From Orychophragmus violaceus (taxonomy: Eukaryota; Streptophyta; Magnoliopsida; Brassicales; Brassicaceae), in NCBI GenBank assembly GCA_030180135.1, contig CM058229.1, positions 46,837,522-46,901,521 of the forward strand: a stretch of 64,000 nucleotides of DNA, given 5' to 3'. The notes beneath the pieces are model-generated. The model had not been told where the DNA came from. It worked only from the letters and a program-made list of their open reading frames with translations, and ran no database searches. Position 1 is the stretch's first letter; each line of letters starts with the position of its first letter. Below are positions 34,012-45,589 of the stretch, piece after piece. Made by a program: the position numbers and the translations under genes.

Positions 34012-34419
34012 TTTTATTTGTAACTTGAGATTTCTTGATATAATTGATTTTCTACAATGTAAGTTCTTTCAAGTCTTTTATTTTATTTCCCACTGCTCTT
34101 TCTATTATTTCTTTTCATAAGTTGTAAGTGCATGACAACAAGAAGAACACTCTGAAATCTTGTACAAGAGATTGATAGACGCGAGAGAGAACTCCAAATG
34201 CTAAGGAGACAAATAAGGATGGAAAATCAAATCAATCTCCCAGAAGATCAACAAAACCGTGAAGAAATTCATAACAACGAACGAGAGGAAGTTCGTTATG
34301 CAAACCAACAATTACTGCTGGATGCTGAAGAAAACCCTATTCTTCACAATACACTAAATGATGAAGATAATGTTTTACCTATTGAACATGTCATGACGTA
34401 AAACATTTAAATGGTGAGT
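34012..34419 (+). pseudogene. Athila-like gag N-terminal fragment
   Basis: A charged open stretch at 34130-34400 (LRRQIRMENQINLPEDQQNR) in the expected place after the primer-binding site. It stops at 34399-34401. Assignment relies mainly on context and on better-preserved gag further right. Confidence 0.45.
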
Positions 34420-35640
34420 ACCTCCAATCAGTGGTAACCAACACTAGGAGAATGAAGGCAGCCATAAACTGCATCATTGCTGATTTTTGATGTCCCATAT
34501 AAGCGCTTTGGGAATTAATCATCCATTCAAGTTCTTGTACCCCATATGAATTTCAATCAGATCAAATCACATATAATAAACATGGTGAAACAATACCAAA
34601 TCCATGGTCTCTCCACGGAGAATCCAATGGAGAATATATAACTTTTTTAGGAGCTCTGCATCCCCACCAGGACCACCGGATTCTTGCAGACTACTTGAAA
34701 TATGAGTTTTTCATTTTTTGATGAGGACATCGGTTCAACCGAACAAGAACAGACCGATCCATCCGACCCAACCAAACCATTCCCAACCATAGTGAGCGCG
34801 CCCCGGACCCGAGGCGGCCAGAAGAGACTCACGGAAAATTTTAACCAAGCCATGGAGCATTTGATCACCAGGAGCAGCATAGACGACATCACAGAGTACT
34901 TGGACTATTTGGATCATGATCAACCCGTTCTGAACCAGCTAGCCCGGAGGATGTCAGAGATGACCGCTTCAGACCATGACCACGACCATCGGTTCACATC
35001 AGGATCGTCTGTCTAGCCATTACTTAGGATCGACGATGCAGCAGTGGTCTTCACCATTAGAGCCGTTGATCCTTAGCCCGTGTCGTCTCTGTGGACCAAA
35101 GGTTATACTCTTTTTCTCTTGCAAGGTTTTATCCCACTGGATTTTCATTGTAAGGTTTTTTAATGAGGTAACCCGAGGCCCGTTTCGTCAGACATAACAC
35201 ACTGCCCATTAAGCCATGCTTCCATGACGCCAGGGGCTTTCCTTTTGTCTTTATTTTCTAGTTTATTTCTTCTAAGGCCTTAAAGCCCAATCCCTTTTGT
35301 TTCTTTGAGTGCTTTTGAAAACTTAGGCTATTTTAGTCAAACTCATTGTATTTTTTTGATTCTTGTTAATTTACACAAAAAAAACCTAGCTGCTTGTTTG
35401 TTTGGTGCGGCTGTGAACACCACTATGAAGCTTCCCCTTTGCTGTTCAGACCCATCTCGTTCCTGTTCTACTTCAACAATACATCAATCCATCTTCTAGC
35501 ATCAGAAGAGAGTGACTTCAGTCCAGCTGCTCATGCTCCATTCTATCATGTTCGTGGCACTAAGGAGAGTGCCCTCCGTCTAGCCTTGGCGTCTCCTTCA
35601 GATCGGTTCAGTGTGATCTTCCCCTGAAGCTTACATCAAT
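34420..35640 (+). other. Unresolved retroelement debris with one 104-codon open frame
   Basis: 34570-35016 reads as degraded coding sequence, with an open frame 34702-35016 that includes PRTRGGQKRLTENFNQAMEH. This recalls the basic TR-x-x-K/R stretch seen near the end of some gypsy polyproteins, but I cannot name it. 35110-35160 has GCAAGGTTTTATCCCACT...GTAAGG, similar to sequences found 3' of some plant retroelement ORFs. No intact gene. It may be a second element inserted in the Athila-like gag. Confidence 0.4.
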
Positions 35641-37110
35641 TTTTATTTAACCAAAAATCTTTTCGATGGTTAAAATACATGGATGCTAGATCTACTGCTA
35701 GTTGGGAAGAACGCATATCTGCATTTATCAATAATTTATATATTGTCTAGGCTGAACTAGTTTAGAAACAAGATTCAAATTTTTTAAAAGTTATTGTGAA
35801 TCTTTCTATGAAGCTTGAAACAGATTTAAAGAAAATGAATGCGACTGTCCCCACCATGGTTTCTCAATGACATTCTCTTATCGAGAATATTTCGCTAGTT
35901 GGAGTAATAAGTGTCACGACTTTGATAGAATAAAAATTTCTGCTGAGTATGAGGGGAAGCAAATTGTTGAATTCAAATACATGATGGACCATCTTCTAAG
36001 ATGCTAAACCCAATGAAGTCGTGTGAAGACACCAAGGTCGACCATCTCGAAGAATGCGAAGAATATATATTATTCTATCAAGAAGAAGAGTTAAATATAT
36101 TGGAGCCCAAGGTTCGTATCCAAATTAAACTTCATAAACGGTCAACAAAAATACAATTACATGAATAATCTTTCTTATCGCAATACTAAAGAAAATCCAT
36201 AAGATAAATTATATCCTCAGCCTAAACCTTTCCAAATTCGTTTCAGAACAAGAACTTTGAAGAAAATAGTAGTTTTCAATCGCAAGCTCCTCATAACTCT
36301 CATTCCATTCTTTTCGATGTGCAAACTTCTGATACACCAGCATCCACTAGCGTCTCAAGAGAAGACAAACTCGATAGAATGATGCAATAACTCGTCACAG
36401 AAAAACATAAGATGTCTAAGGAGTTTAATGCAACAATATACATTGTGTATAATGACTTGAAAGGAAAGTTTGAATCTATAAATTTCCATACCAAGATATT
36501 AGACATGAAAGTTGTTCAAAGTGCCGAGACCGTGAAGAGACAAGCTAAGGTACCTGGAAAGGTCGAAGACAACCCCAAAGGGTACTATAATGCGATCTCA
36601 ACCGCATATGCCAAAGAGGAAGTCAAGAACATTCAAGGTAAAACACATAATTTCATTTACCTGCATGAAAGAGCTTTGAAAAAGATGAGGAATATAGAAT
36701 CCACCTTTAGAGGTACTGAAGTTTCTCATTCTTCAAAGACTCAAAAAGTTCAAAGATCCTGGCCGTTTCACTTTTACTTGTTTACTAGTGTTGGATTCAA
36801 CGACTGCTTGTGTGACTTTAGAGCTAATGTCAACATAATGTCAAAAGTGTTTATTGAAAGGATGGGAATTAAAACCTTAATCTCATCTGCTATGAACTTA
36901 GTATTTGTAGATCCATCTCAAAAGAAAACATCAGGAATTATCAATGACCTCCAACTTCTAATTGGGGATAATAATAGTTCCAACTGAATTTCAAGTTGTT
37001 GTGATGAATCATGATAATGAAAGGCCGCTAATATTAGGACACTCATTCCTTGACACGGTCTGTGCTGTCGTTGCTCAGGCATACAATAATTTCATATTCT
37101 TAAATGTAAA
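35641..37110 (+). pseudogene. Athila-like gag and protease, decayed
   Basis: Multiple stops, but 36412-36987 is open and recognisable: a coiled-coil gag tail (YNDLKGKFESINFHTKILDMK, VKRQAK, VEDNPKGYYNA) and an aspartic-protease-like part (CDFRANVNIMSKVFIERMGI). After a frameshift near 36985 comes LILGHSFLDT. In Athila elements the corresponding motifs are CDLGASVNLMP and LILGRPFL, so the catalytic Asp region is altered. Element D is inserted at 37110. Confidence 0.75.
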
Positions 37111-38325
37111 TGATAGGTTGTAAGTTTTACCCTATTCTAAACTGCAAGTGAACAGCAATGTCAAAGTAGTATATAGGGTTATCGAATCCACAGGGACACT
37201 TGGTCTCAATAGATCAGAACAGTAGAGACTAATACTAGAAAGAAAGCAATGTAATTGAATTAAAAGCGGTGCGAGAAAGTAAATCAGTAGCAGAGATTAA
37301 CGGTTGTGGAAGCAATAAACTAAAAGCGTCAAGCCTAGGGTTCAGGAAATCAGACAAGCAGACAGTTCATTCAGCAAGGATCTAATTAAGCACAGTTCTA
37401 GAACTCAAAACACAGATATAGAATTAACCAAATTCCTTTGCGATAATTCTCTAAGTCTAAGTGCAGCAAACCAAACTTTCGTTTGCGAGAACTAACAGAT
37501 TAAACTAGCATTAATCCCAAGTTTGATATGTTCACAATTATCCTAAACCAAACTTCCGTTTGCGCAAAGTTTAATTGCCCAATTTAATTAGTTCAGATTC
37601 CTAAACCCCACTTCCGTGACGTATTTAGCAACCTAAGATCTAGATTCTAATTGATCAGGTTAGAACTAGCTTTAAGCACAATTAAATTGAAGAACATATA
37701 TAGTTTGAATCCTTAACTGAATTTGAACAAGTCTAGCAAGTCATGAAATCCTATGTGAGAAACCCTAAACCTAACAAGGAATCTACTCAGACATAGATAA
37801 CGAAAACATGATCATATGATGAATAAATTGCATAAAAGAATAAGAGTAAAAGGGGTTGGAAATCTTCTCCAAATACAGATGAAGTAATAGGTTCAGATCA
37901 GCCCCAAAAGCTCTAAAAATCCTCTGCTCTTAATTATGAAAGTGTAATGTAAAGCGTATAAAGCGTATCTAATTAAAACACTAAAAACTCTATTCTATAG
38001 GCATAATCTCGGTCAGGGGCTTCTTTGTAAATATCAGGAACTTCTGGATCAAAGTGCAATATCTTGATTCTTCTAAACCGCCGAGTTTTGGCCCATCTCG
38101 CTGGTGCATCGACCGTTGCAGGTGTGCAACGATCGACACCTTTCTCTGTTTCGGACAGTGAACTCTATCTCTCAGCCAAACACTCCAAAAATCTCCAAAA
38201 AGCTCCATTATCTCCAATTTAGCTCCAAACCTGATTATACCTGTAAAAGACTCTAAAAGAACACAAAAGACACTAAAAACACAACTATATCATGGCCTAA
38301 AACTAGTAAAAACCATGATATATCA
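37111..38325 (-). repeat. 3' LTR of D
   Basis: 1215 bp, TGATAGG...TATCA on the plus strand. Contains a GCAACGATCGACACC-type block at about 38106-38143. Confidence 0.93.
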
Positions 38326-39696
38326 ACTCCCCCACACTTAGCCTTTGCTTGCCCTCAAGCAAAACATAGAACTAAAACATGGTGAAGAGGTTTGAAAACT
38401 CTTCAGAAACTCATTTCATCCTAGAAGCTACAATACTCAGATTCCCCTTAGTAAACCACTGAAAGAATCAATCACAGGATATCAAGACCAACATGTACTT
38501 CCCCCACACTTAGCAACTGTCCTAGGTAAACTCCACAATCACATTCAAGCATTCAAATCCTCCCTACTGACTTCTGCAAGTATTTAAGTGCGGTCTCACC
38601 TAAGGAGTATCGATCAAAGGGCACATGGATTCTTACCTTATCAGCTCTAGACCACCATACTATCTTTCTCTAGTCCCTTTCTTCTCTTTCCCTTCTTTAA
38701 CAACTGATTTTTCCCCATTGGGTATCATTTTATTTTTTTTATCAGTGTTCTTCCCGTTATGGGGTGTACTTTGGACACATTCCATGGATCACATGAGAGA
38801 AAATAGTGTTTGCTACCATTCTCATGACCACTTCGGAGTTACTAACTCATCCTCAGTTTATTATCTTTTTTTTTTTTTTTTTTTTACTTTATAGAAGGGG
38901 AGAAGGGAACTAAATAGGATAGGTTGACAGGCTGTGTCAGAACTAACAAGGGAATCCGACACAAAGTATACCAAGCCCTTAGGTGAGAAATCTAAGTCAG
39001 TATTAAATTGAAGTCAGTAAAAGGATCCTCTGATACCTGAAGTGATGTGGGTGTTCCCAGTAGGTTGATCTGTGATGGGGTTTTCTAATAGTCAGAGATA
39101 GATCCTGCAACTTCATCCCAATGGTTACTTAAGTTCCTGCAAGTCTTGTAAATCTTCTCAGAAAATCATAGTTTCTTACTTAAACAATTTTGACTCAATA
39201 AAACAAATTTTTTTTTTGAAAAACGGACTGACTCTTAAGAAAACAGAAAACAAAAGTCAGTAGCACCTCCCCCACACTTAAGACACACTGTCCCCAGTAG
39301 TGTCCAGCGAAGGATCGGTAAAAAGAAAATAAAATTGTTAAAGTTCTGTTGAGTTCTGTCGGGTTTACCTCTGTCGCTCAGGCATCGATCGTTGCACTAA
39401 GTGCATCGACCGTTACTTGGCGATTTTCGTGTATGGTCGATCGTTGCTCAAGAGCGCAACGATCGCTGCAATGTGATTCTTTTCGTGCTGTGACGATCGA
39501 CACAGAAGTGCGTCGATCGACGCACTGCGATTTTGTCCGAGACCTGCAAACATAAACTCACCAGAAACAAAAACAAACGTAAAATCCTAACAAAAACACC
39601 AAAAATTAAGTAGAAAAACACCAGTACCTAATGGTGGGTTGCCTCCCACCCAGCGCTTGTTTAAGGTCAATAGCTTGACCGGACGGATGGGAATTT
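38326..39696 (-). other. 3' non-coding region of D
   Basis: About 1.4 kb without a gene, in the place where pol would be. The polypurine tract next to the LTR (plus strand CTCCCCCACACTTA, 38326-38340) recurs at about 38500-38515 and 39268-39283. There is a T run at 38860-38885, and CGATCG-type palindromes at 39382-39530. Confidence 0.8.
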
Positions 39697-42240
39697 TCAG
39701 GTACCAGGAGGTCCAGACAGAGACTTTTTCTGTCTCTGTTCAAGTCTCCTCATCCAAGGTGGTGAGTAGGCTGTTGCGGAATGCTCATGTCCAAGAAAAG
39801 ATGGAGTGAAATGTGCTCCAGGATCTATAACCATAGTATGATCAGGCTGCTCAAAATCTGCGTCCCTTATGGTGAATGTCTGCCCATCTATCAGTGGCTT
39901 TCGCAGCTTATCCATCTCATAGTGCAGTGGTTCATCTCCCAGACGGAGGTCTATCAAGCTGTTCCTAACATCAATCAACGCTCCTGCTGTAGCCAAAAAG
40001 GGTCTCCCAAGCAATAATGCTTCATCCGGATCACAGTCATATCTCAGCACAAGGAAGTCCGTTGGAACTAAGTAGTTACCAACTCTTACCGGAATGTCCA
40101 TAAGGAGCCCTTCAGGAACTCGTATGGACTGATCAGCTAGGACAAGAGAAGTCCTAGTAGGAGTAAAATCCAACATACCCAGCTTCTCTGCCACAGAGTA
40201 AGGCATCAAACTTCCAGCAGCTCCTAAATCACACAGAGAGCGTCTAAAACTATCCTCAAAGATAGAACAATCCAGCACAAAGACTCCAGGATCAGGCAGC
40301 TTCTTCGGGATCTTAGTTAGCATAACATCACTAATATGCTGAGGAACTATTATCACAAAGTCTTTCAGATCATCATCCAGGGGCAACATCTTGTTCAGGT
40401 ACCTCTGCACACATGGATGATAAGGTGGATCATCAGAAGTTGGAATTTCTTCCAATTCTTCACCAATCCCTTCTAATTTCTTCAGCTCTTCAATCTCTTG
40501 CCTAATCACTTCAGACACTGAGGAGTGTTGTCTAAAAATCTGTTCGTAGATCTCCTGTTGAGTAATCTCAGAGGCTCCATTGAATAGGCGATCAAGCTCC
40601 AAGTCAGCATCTATGCCATTATCATCCGACAGTTCTGTCTGTTCACGCCCTGCAACGACCGACACTAAGGGTGTGTCGATCGTTGCCATCCCGACTGGTG
40701 TATCGATCATCACAGATGTTGCATCGATCGACGCACTGCAGCAGATTTCACCCGAGAGTTTTTCACAAATATCCGAAAATTCTTGTTCTGTCACCAACTC
40801 AGCTGTACTTAACTCAAATCTTTCACCTAGGTGAGATCCATCATTAATGTACACAGACCAGTCCTTAACATGAGTGTCTGCCACTCCTTTTCCCTTCAGT
40901 GAGCTGGACATCTGGTTCACCTGAGTGTCCAACTGCTTCATGTGAGTGCTCAGAGACTCAAATTTCCCATTGAGGTCTTCATAGACAGCGTCCAACTTCT
41001 TGTTGCAGTCCACAGAAATCTTGGTCTGACTCTCAATCAGTTGTTCCATCATAGCCTCCATTTTTCTCTCATGGGCTGTAGGTGCAGGAGGAGTCTGATA
41101 GGATGTAGATCCATAGGTTCTCTGAGTACCTTGTCCATAGGTCTTCTGAAAACCACCAGTCTGTCCTCCATTGGAGAATCTGTTCCCCTGTTGATTACTA
41201 AATCTATTACCTTGGAAACCAGAACCTCCTATGAAATTCACATCTTCTTCCTGAGTTTCCTCCTCAGTCTGAATCACCTCTACATCTTTGGCAAAGTGGA
41301 CAACTTTCTTACTTGTCAGGAGATTGTAGACTGTGTCCAATCTGGATCTTATATTAGCTATATCAGAATTCTCTACAGTTCCACCAGGTTTCTTCCTCCT
41401 TTCATCCATTGTCTTGCAACTGTTGCTGCCAATCAGGTTCTCAATCAACTGCTTAGCTTGTGTAGGAGTCCTGGTGTTGAAGTTAGCATTACTGGAGTTA
41501 TCCAGCGCGGTCTGATAAGGGAGATCTATACCTCTGAAGAAGATACCAATCAGCTGTACTTCTGTGAATCCATGGTGTGGACAGTCACGCTGATACTGCT
41601 TAAATCTCATCCAGGCAGTCTTCAAGGGCTCCACAGCTCCTTGGGAAAAAGTGAGTATGTCCTGTCTGGACTGATCTGAGCGCGCATAATCATAGAAGTG
41701 ACGCAGGAACTCACTCTTTAAGGCTGCCCAAGTAGTATACTGACCAGGTGCCAGTTGTCTCAGCCATGCACTAGCGTCTCCAGCAAGACTGTGCGGAAAT
41801 AGCTTAAGGAACAGATAGTCCGGGCATACTCCTTCATACTTCATGCTAGTGACTATGTCCTCAAACTTGTCAATGTGATCCATAGGCTGCTCTGCTTGAA
41901 GACCATGAAAAGCAATCTGCCTCATCAGCTGGTAGTAGATGGTCTTTACCTCAAAATCATTCCTCTCAAAAGTGGGAAGCACTAGAGCTGCTCGGTTTGC
42001 ATGAAACTCATCAGGTCTGTTGTAGTCAGCTAGTGTCCGCTCATGTACAACCATCTCTCTACCTTGGGCCTGTCTTTGATCCTGGTTTTGGTTCAGCTCC
42101 TGTTGCTGTTGCTCAGGAGGATCATGGATGACATTCCCTTCAGCATCAACCCGATGCCCAACAGCATTGTACGGGTTGTTATCTCGGTCCCTCAGGGTAC
42201 CTTCAGCATCTGGTATCAAGATCAGACGTTCTCGTACCAT
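39697..42240 (-). CDS. Athila-type Gag-protease polyprotein of element D
   Basis: 847 residues, open throughout. The N-terminus is proline/glutamine-rich (EQQQQELNQNQDQ). A retrotransposon gag domain lies at about 135-290 (LFPHSLAGDASAWLRQL, WAALKSEFLRHFYDYAR, LIGIFFRGID), followed by a glycine/asparagine-rich part with no zinc knuckle seen, a coiled-coil (KISVDCNKKLDAVYEDLNGK), an acidic spacer, and an aspartic protease at about 665-780 (SLCDLGAAGSLMPYS, LVLADQSIRVPEG, LLLGRPFL). The DLGA form of the active site is the usual one in Athila. The protein stops after the protease without reverse transcriptase. Gag packages RNA, and the protease would process Gag. A CGATCG-motif cluster is embedded in the coding sequence at 40654-40745. 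Confidence 0.93.
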   Translation of the reverse strand: MVRERLILIPDAEGTLRDRDNNPYNAVGHRVDAEGNVIHDPPEQQQQELNQNQDQRQAQGREMVVHERTLADYNRPDEFHANRAALVLPTFERNDFEVKTIYYQLMRQIAFHGLQAEQPMDHIDKFEDIVTSMKYEGVCPDYLFLKLFPHSLAGDASAWLRQLAPGQYTTWAALKSEFLRHFYDYARSDQSRQDILTFSQGAVEPLKTAWMRFKQYQRDCPHHGFTEVQLIGIFFRGIDLPYQTALDNSSNANFNTRTPTQAKQLIENLIGSNSCKTMDERRKKPGGTVENSDIANIRSRLDTVYNLLTSKKVVHFAKDVEVIQTEEETQEEDVNFIGGSGFQGNRFSNQQGNRFSNGGQTGGFQKTYGQGTQRTYGSTSYQTPPAPTAHERKMEAMMEQLIESQTKISVDCNKKLDAVYEDLNGKFESLSTHMKQLDTQVNQMSSSLKGKGVADTHVKDWSVYINDGSHLGERFELSTAELVTEQEFSDICEKLSGEICCSASIDATSVMIDTPVGMATIDTPLVSVVAGREQTELSDDNGIDADLELDRLFNGASEITQQEIYEQIFRQHSSVSEVIRQEIEELKKLEGIGEELEEIPTSDDPPYHPCVQRYLNKMLPLDDDLKDFVIIVPQHISDVMLTKIPKKLPDPGVFVLDCSIFEDSFRRSLCDLGAAGSLMPYSVAEKLGMLDFTPTRTSLVLADQSIRVPEGLLMDIPVRVGNYLVPTDFLVLRYDCDPDEALLLGRPFLATAGALIDVRNSLIDLRLGDEPLHYEMDKLRKPLIDGQTFTIRDADFEQPDHTMVIDPGAHFTPSFLGHEHSATAYSPPWMRRLEQRQKKSLSGPPGT

Positions 42241-42618
42241 TCTCTCTCTCTCTTTTCTCTTCTGATAGTCCTTTCTAGACGTCCAAGTTCCTCTAGGTCG
42301 AGATTAACCAAGCTCGAGTTCGGATTACTTCGAGTTTTCTGCGTTGGCATAAACTGTCTGTAATCGTCCAGCAACGATCGATGCTATCAGTGCAACGATC
42401 GATTCAATCTCAGAATCGCCTAGTGACGATCGACGCAAGGGATGCAACGATCGACGCAAGGCGAAAGTCGTACCTGCGACAGAAAGAAACAGAGAAAAAG
42501 TTAGCAAAATATAAAAACAAAACGAAAAAGCAAAAACAAAAAGAAAAATTTCTAGTAAAAACCCTAAGTTCGGTCCTATCGAAGACTCTAAGAGTCCCCG
42601 GCAATGGCGCCAAAAACT
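42241..42618 (-). other. 5' leader and primer-binding site of D
   Basis: Primer-binding site 42595-42612 (minus-strand TGGCGCCATTGCCGGGGA), six bases inside the LTR. CGATCGA motifs recur at 42373-42470. Confidence 0.88.
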
Positions 42619-43837
42619 TGATAGGTTGTAAGTTTTACCCTATTCTAAACTGCAAGTGAACAGCAATGTCAAAGTAGTTTATAGGGTTATCGAATCCACA
42701 GGGACACTTGGTCTCAATAGATCAGAACAGTAGAGACTAATACTAGAAAGAAAGCAATGTAATTGAATTAAAAGCGGTGCGAGAAAGTAAATCAGTAGCA
42801 GAGATTAACGGTTGTGGAAGCAATAAACTAAAAGCGTCAAGCCTAGGGTATTCTCAGGAAATCAGACAAGCAGACAGTTCATTCAGCAATGATCTAATTA
42901 AGCACAGTTCTAGAACTCAAAACACAGATATAGAATTAACCAAATTCCTTTGCGATAATTCTCTAAGTCTAAGTGCAGCAAACCAAACTTTCGTTTGCGA
43001 GAACTAACAGATTAAACTAGCATTAATCCCAAGTTTGATATGTTCACAATTATCCTAAACCAAACTTCCGTTTGCGCAAAGTTTAATTGCCCAATTTAAT
43101 TAGTTCAGATTCCTAAACCCCACTTCCGTGACGTATTTAGCAACCTAAGATCTAGATTCTAATTGATCAGGTTAGAACTAGCTTTAAGCACAATTAAATT
43201 GAAGAACAGATATAGTTTGAATCCTTAACTGAATTTGAACAAGTCTAGCAAGTCATGAAATCCTATGTGAGAAACCCTAAACCTAACAAGGAATCTACTC
43301 AGACATAGATAATGAAAACATGATCATATGATGAATAAATTGCATAAAAGAATAAGAGTAAAAGGGGTTCGAAATCTTCTCCAAATACAGATGAAGTAAT
43401 AGGTTCAGATCAGCCCCAAAAGCTCTAAAAAACCTCTGCTCTTAATTATGAAAGTGTAATGTAAAGCGTATAAAGCGTATCTAATTAAAACACTAAAAAC
43501 TCTATTATATAGGCATAATCTCGGCCAGGGGCTTCTTTGTAAATATCAGGAACTTCTGGATCAAAGTGCAATATCCTGATTCTTCTAAACCGCCGAGTTT
43601 TGGCCCATCTCGCTGGTGCATCGACCGTTGCAGGTGTGCAACGATCGACACCTTTCTCTGTTTCGGACAGTGAACTCTATCTCTCGGCCAAACACTCCAA
43701 AAATCTCCAAAAAGCTCCATTATCTCCAATTTAGCTCCAAACCTGATTATACCTGTAAAAGACTCTAAAAGAACACAAAAGACACTAAAAACACAACTAT
43801 ATCATGGCCTAAAACTAGTAAAAACTATGATATATCA
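42619..43837 (-). repeat. 5' LTR of D
   Basis: 1219 bp; pairs with 37111-38325. It carries an extra TATTC-type 4-bp difference after GCCTAGGG. Confidence 0.93.
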
Positions 43838-45013
43838 GTAAACAAAAGGTAGTTCTATCCAGCTGTCCCAAATGATGACCCTAATCCAAAGGGCATTTTA
43901 AAGGTGAAACCATCATTCCCTAAGGAAAAGAGAGAAGTAAAAAAGATAAGGACGACCTCACGAAGATGAAGACCCCACAATTGCAGCATCTACCACCGGC
44001 AAGTTATTTTATAAGATAAAAGTTGTGTTATATTGACGCTAAACAATCCTAGCGAAGAACAAATGAAAGATGTGGATGATGCTACTACACTAGTTCTCCA
44101 GAACATAAAATTCTTAGATATAAGATTCTATCTGAAGGAATTGATGAAAACCATGATAAGGATGATAATTTTTTAGGAAAGAAAGTTACCAAGACATTCG
44201 TTTTTCACGCTTAAGTCACCCCCAACGTCGAGCTAATGACGTTAAAAAGAGCTTGATGGTAGGCAATCCATTTGGTACGAGTTTTTCTTTTTCTTTTAGG
44301 ATTCTTTATATTTCATCACATTAAACTCTATAATGGTTAGGAAATGATAGATATTTTCTTATTGAGCAATAGGGTATTTACAAAGAAAACATTTAGCGTA
44401 TTTGACATGGACTTGAGCTTTTTAGATTTTGAAAATTAGAACCTTAAAAAAACGAATTTAGAGATTCTCATTGCATGAATTAGCTATATTTGGTGTAATT
44501 AGTCATAGGTATTCAATACCCAATTGTTTTAGCATATGATTTACCACTAAAATCAGTTTTTGGATAATCACTTGTGTGGTACATTCTTGAATCCGAAAAT
44601 TCACATGAACTAACATTCAACTGATTTATTTTGTATGACCATTCATTTTCATTTCAATTGAGTTTCTAAACTAGTGGCATGTATCTTAGTACCTTGAAAC
44701 CTCTCATTTTCACTGTATCCACACTTTGTTTAATATTTTATTTTGTTTTGTAGGTAATGAATCATCCGCGCACACGCCGGATCCTTTCCAAGAAGAAGAA
44801 CACCTAAGTTGAGCTAGCGAGTCCTCTTGCCAAGATAGTGATTCCTCACCAACACATGATGACAGAGTTAAAGTTCACTTCTAACTAGTCCTGATAATCC
44901 ATTCGAGGACCCGACATGTCCCATCTCTACCACGAGAGCAAAAACAGCATCACCACCTCCTTGATGATCAACATTTGCTTCGTTGGGAAGCATGTGGACC
45001 ATGAAATCAACTA
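43838..45013 (+). pseudogene. Athila-like element, segment downstream of D
   Basis: Continues the Athila-like body after the GTAAA duplication. A passage at about 44200-44270 (CACCCCCAACGTCGAGCTAATGACG...TGGTAGGCAATCCA) resembles the sequence after Athila coding regions (usually GGGAGGCAACCC). The remainder to 45013 has no clear frame; a T-rich tract plus AG at about 44735-44753 looks like a splice acceptor. The last 250 bp may be something else. Confidence 0.5.
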
Positions 45014-45393
45014 TGTTAGTGTGAGGATAATTGTCTTTGATGATTATCTCATAAATAAAGTTAAAGCCACGAGAGATTAGGAAACTCAATCTTTAAGGAA
45101 TATTTCCTAAAAGATATATCTAGGGTTAGTTGCAAATAATCCTATATATATGTATGTCTAAGGACAATATTCCTTACGGCTTTCATTATTTACCTAAGGC
45201 TCTTTGATCTCTAATTCAGGCTTGTAAAGAGACTAAGAGTTCTTAGGTTGTATTCACTTTGGTTATAGTGAAACTTGTGAGATAAGGATCTCACCCCAGA
45301 CGTAGCGGTTAGAGGCCGTGAACTGGGTAAACAATCTTGTTGTGTTCTCTACTTAAATTCTAAGCAATCGAATTAGGTTAAAATACACCAACA
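45014..45393 (+). repeat. 5' LTR of copia element C
   Basis: About 380 bp, TGTTAGTGTG...TACACCAACA, with inverted termini. A TATATATATG stretch lies near 45143. The 3' LTR and target duplication lie beyond the window; the five bases before are AACTA. The boundary rests on the termini and on the primer-binding site position. Confidence 0.75.
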
Positions 45394-45589
45394 AGTGGTA
45401 TCAGAGCAATCCAGGTTCTAGATTGCAAAGGAAGAAGGCTGAAAGAGGTTTTAGGTCACAAACCCTAAGTGATCTAAAAATAGACGTGAAGAAGAAAGTC
45501 GGCTCACAAGGTTACGTCTCGTAAAGGCTTGGGTACGTATTTTCTCAGAAGTTAATTTCATCAACATCAAGGCTTAACAACTTACGGTT
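45394..45589 (+). other. Leader and tRNA-Met primer-binding site of C
   Basis: TGGTATCAGAGC at 45396-45407, two bases after the LTR, then a 180-bp leader with no other feature. Confidence 0.88.

Larger units (their letters stand above)
37111..43837 (-). mobile_element. Gypsy element D: LTRs plus gag-protease only (non-autonomous)
   Basis: 6727 bp with target duplication GTAAA (37106-37110 and 43838-43842). LTRs are 1215 bp (37111-38325) and 1219 bp (42619-43837), beginning TGATAGG and ending ATATATCA, with about eleven substitutions and one 4-bp indel by eye. The primer-binding site on the minus strand matches tRNA-Asp type. The only long frame is an 847-codon gag-protease. No reverse transcriptase, RNase H or integrase sequence is present, so it depends on a partner. 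Confidence 0.95.

Noticed and set aside
38860..38885. Poly(T) run as a LINE/SINE tail
   Set aside because: No target duplication or upstream non-LTR element sequence is visible; treated as a simple run in the D 3' region.
42381..42659. Lysine-rich 92-codon frame crossing the D leader and LTR
   Set aside because: It runs antisense across the primer-binding site and LTR edge; its lysine-rich translation is an effect of A-rich sequence.
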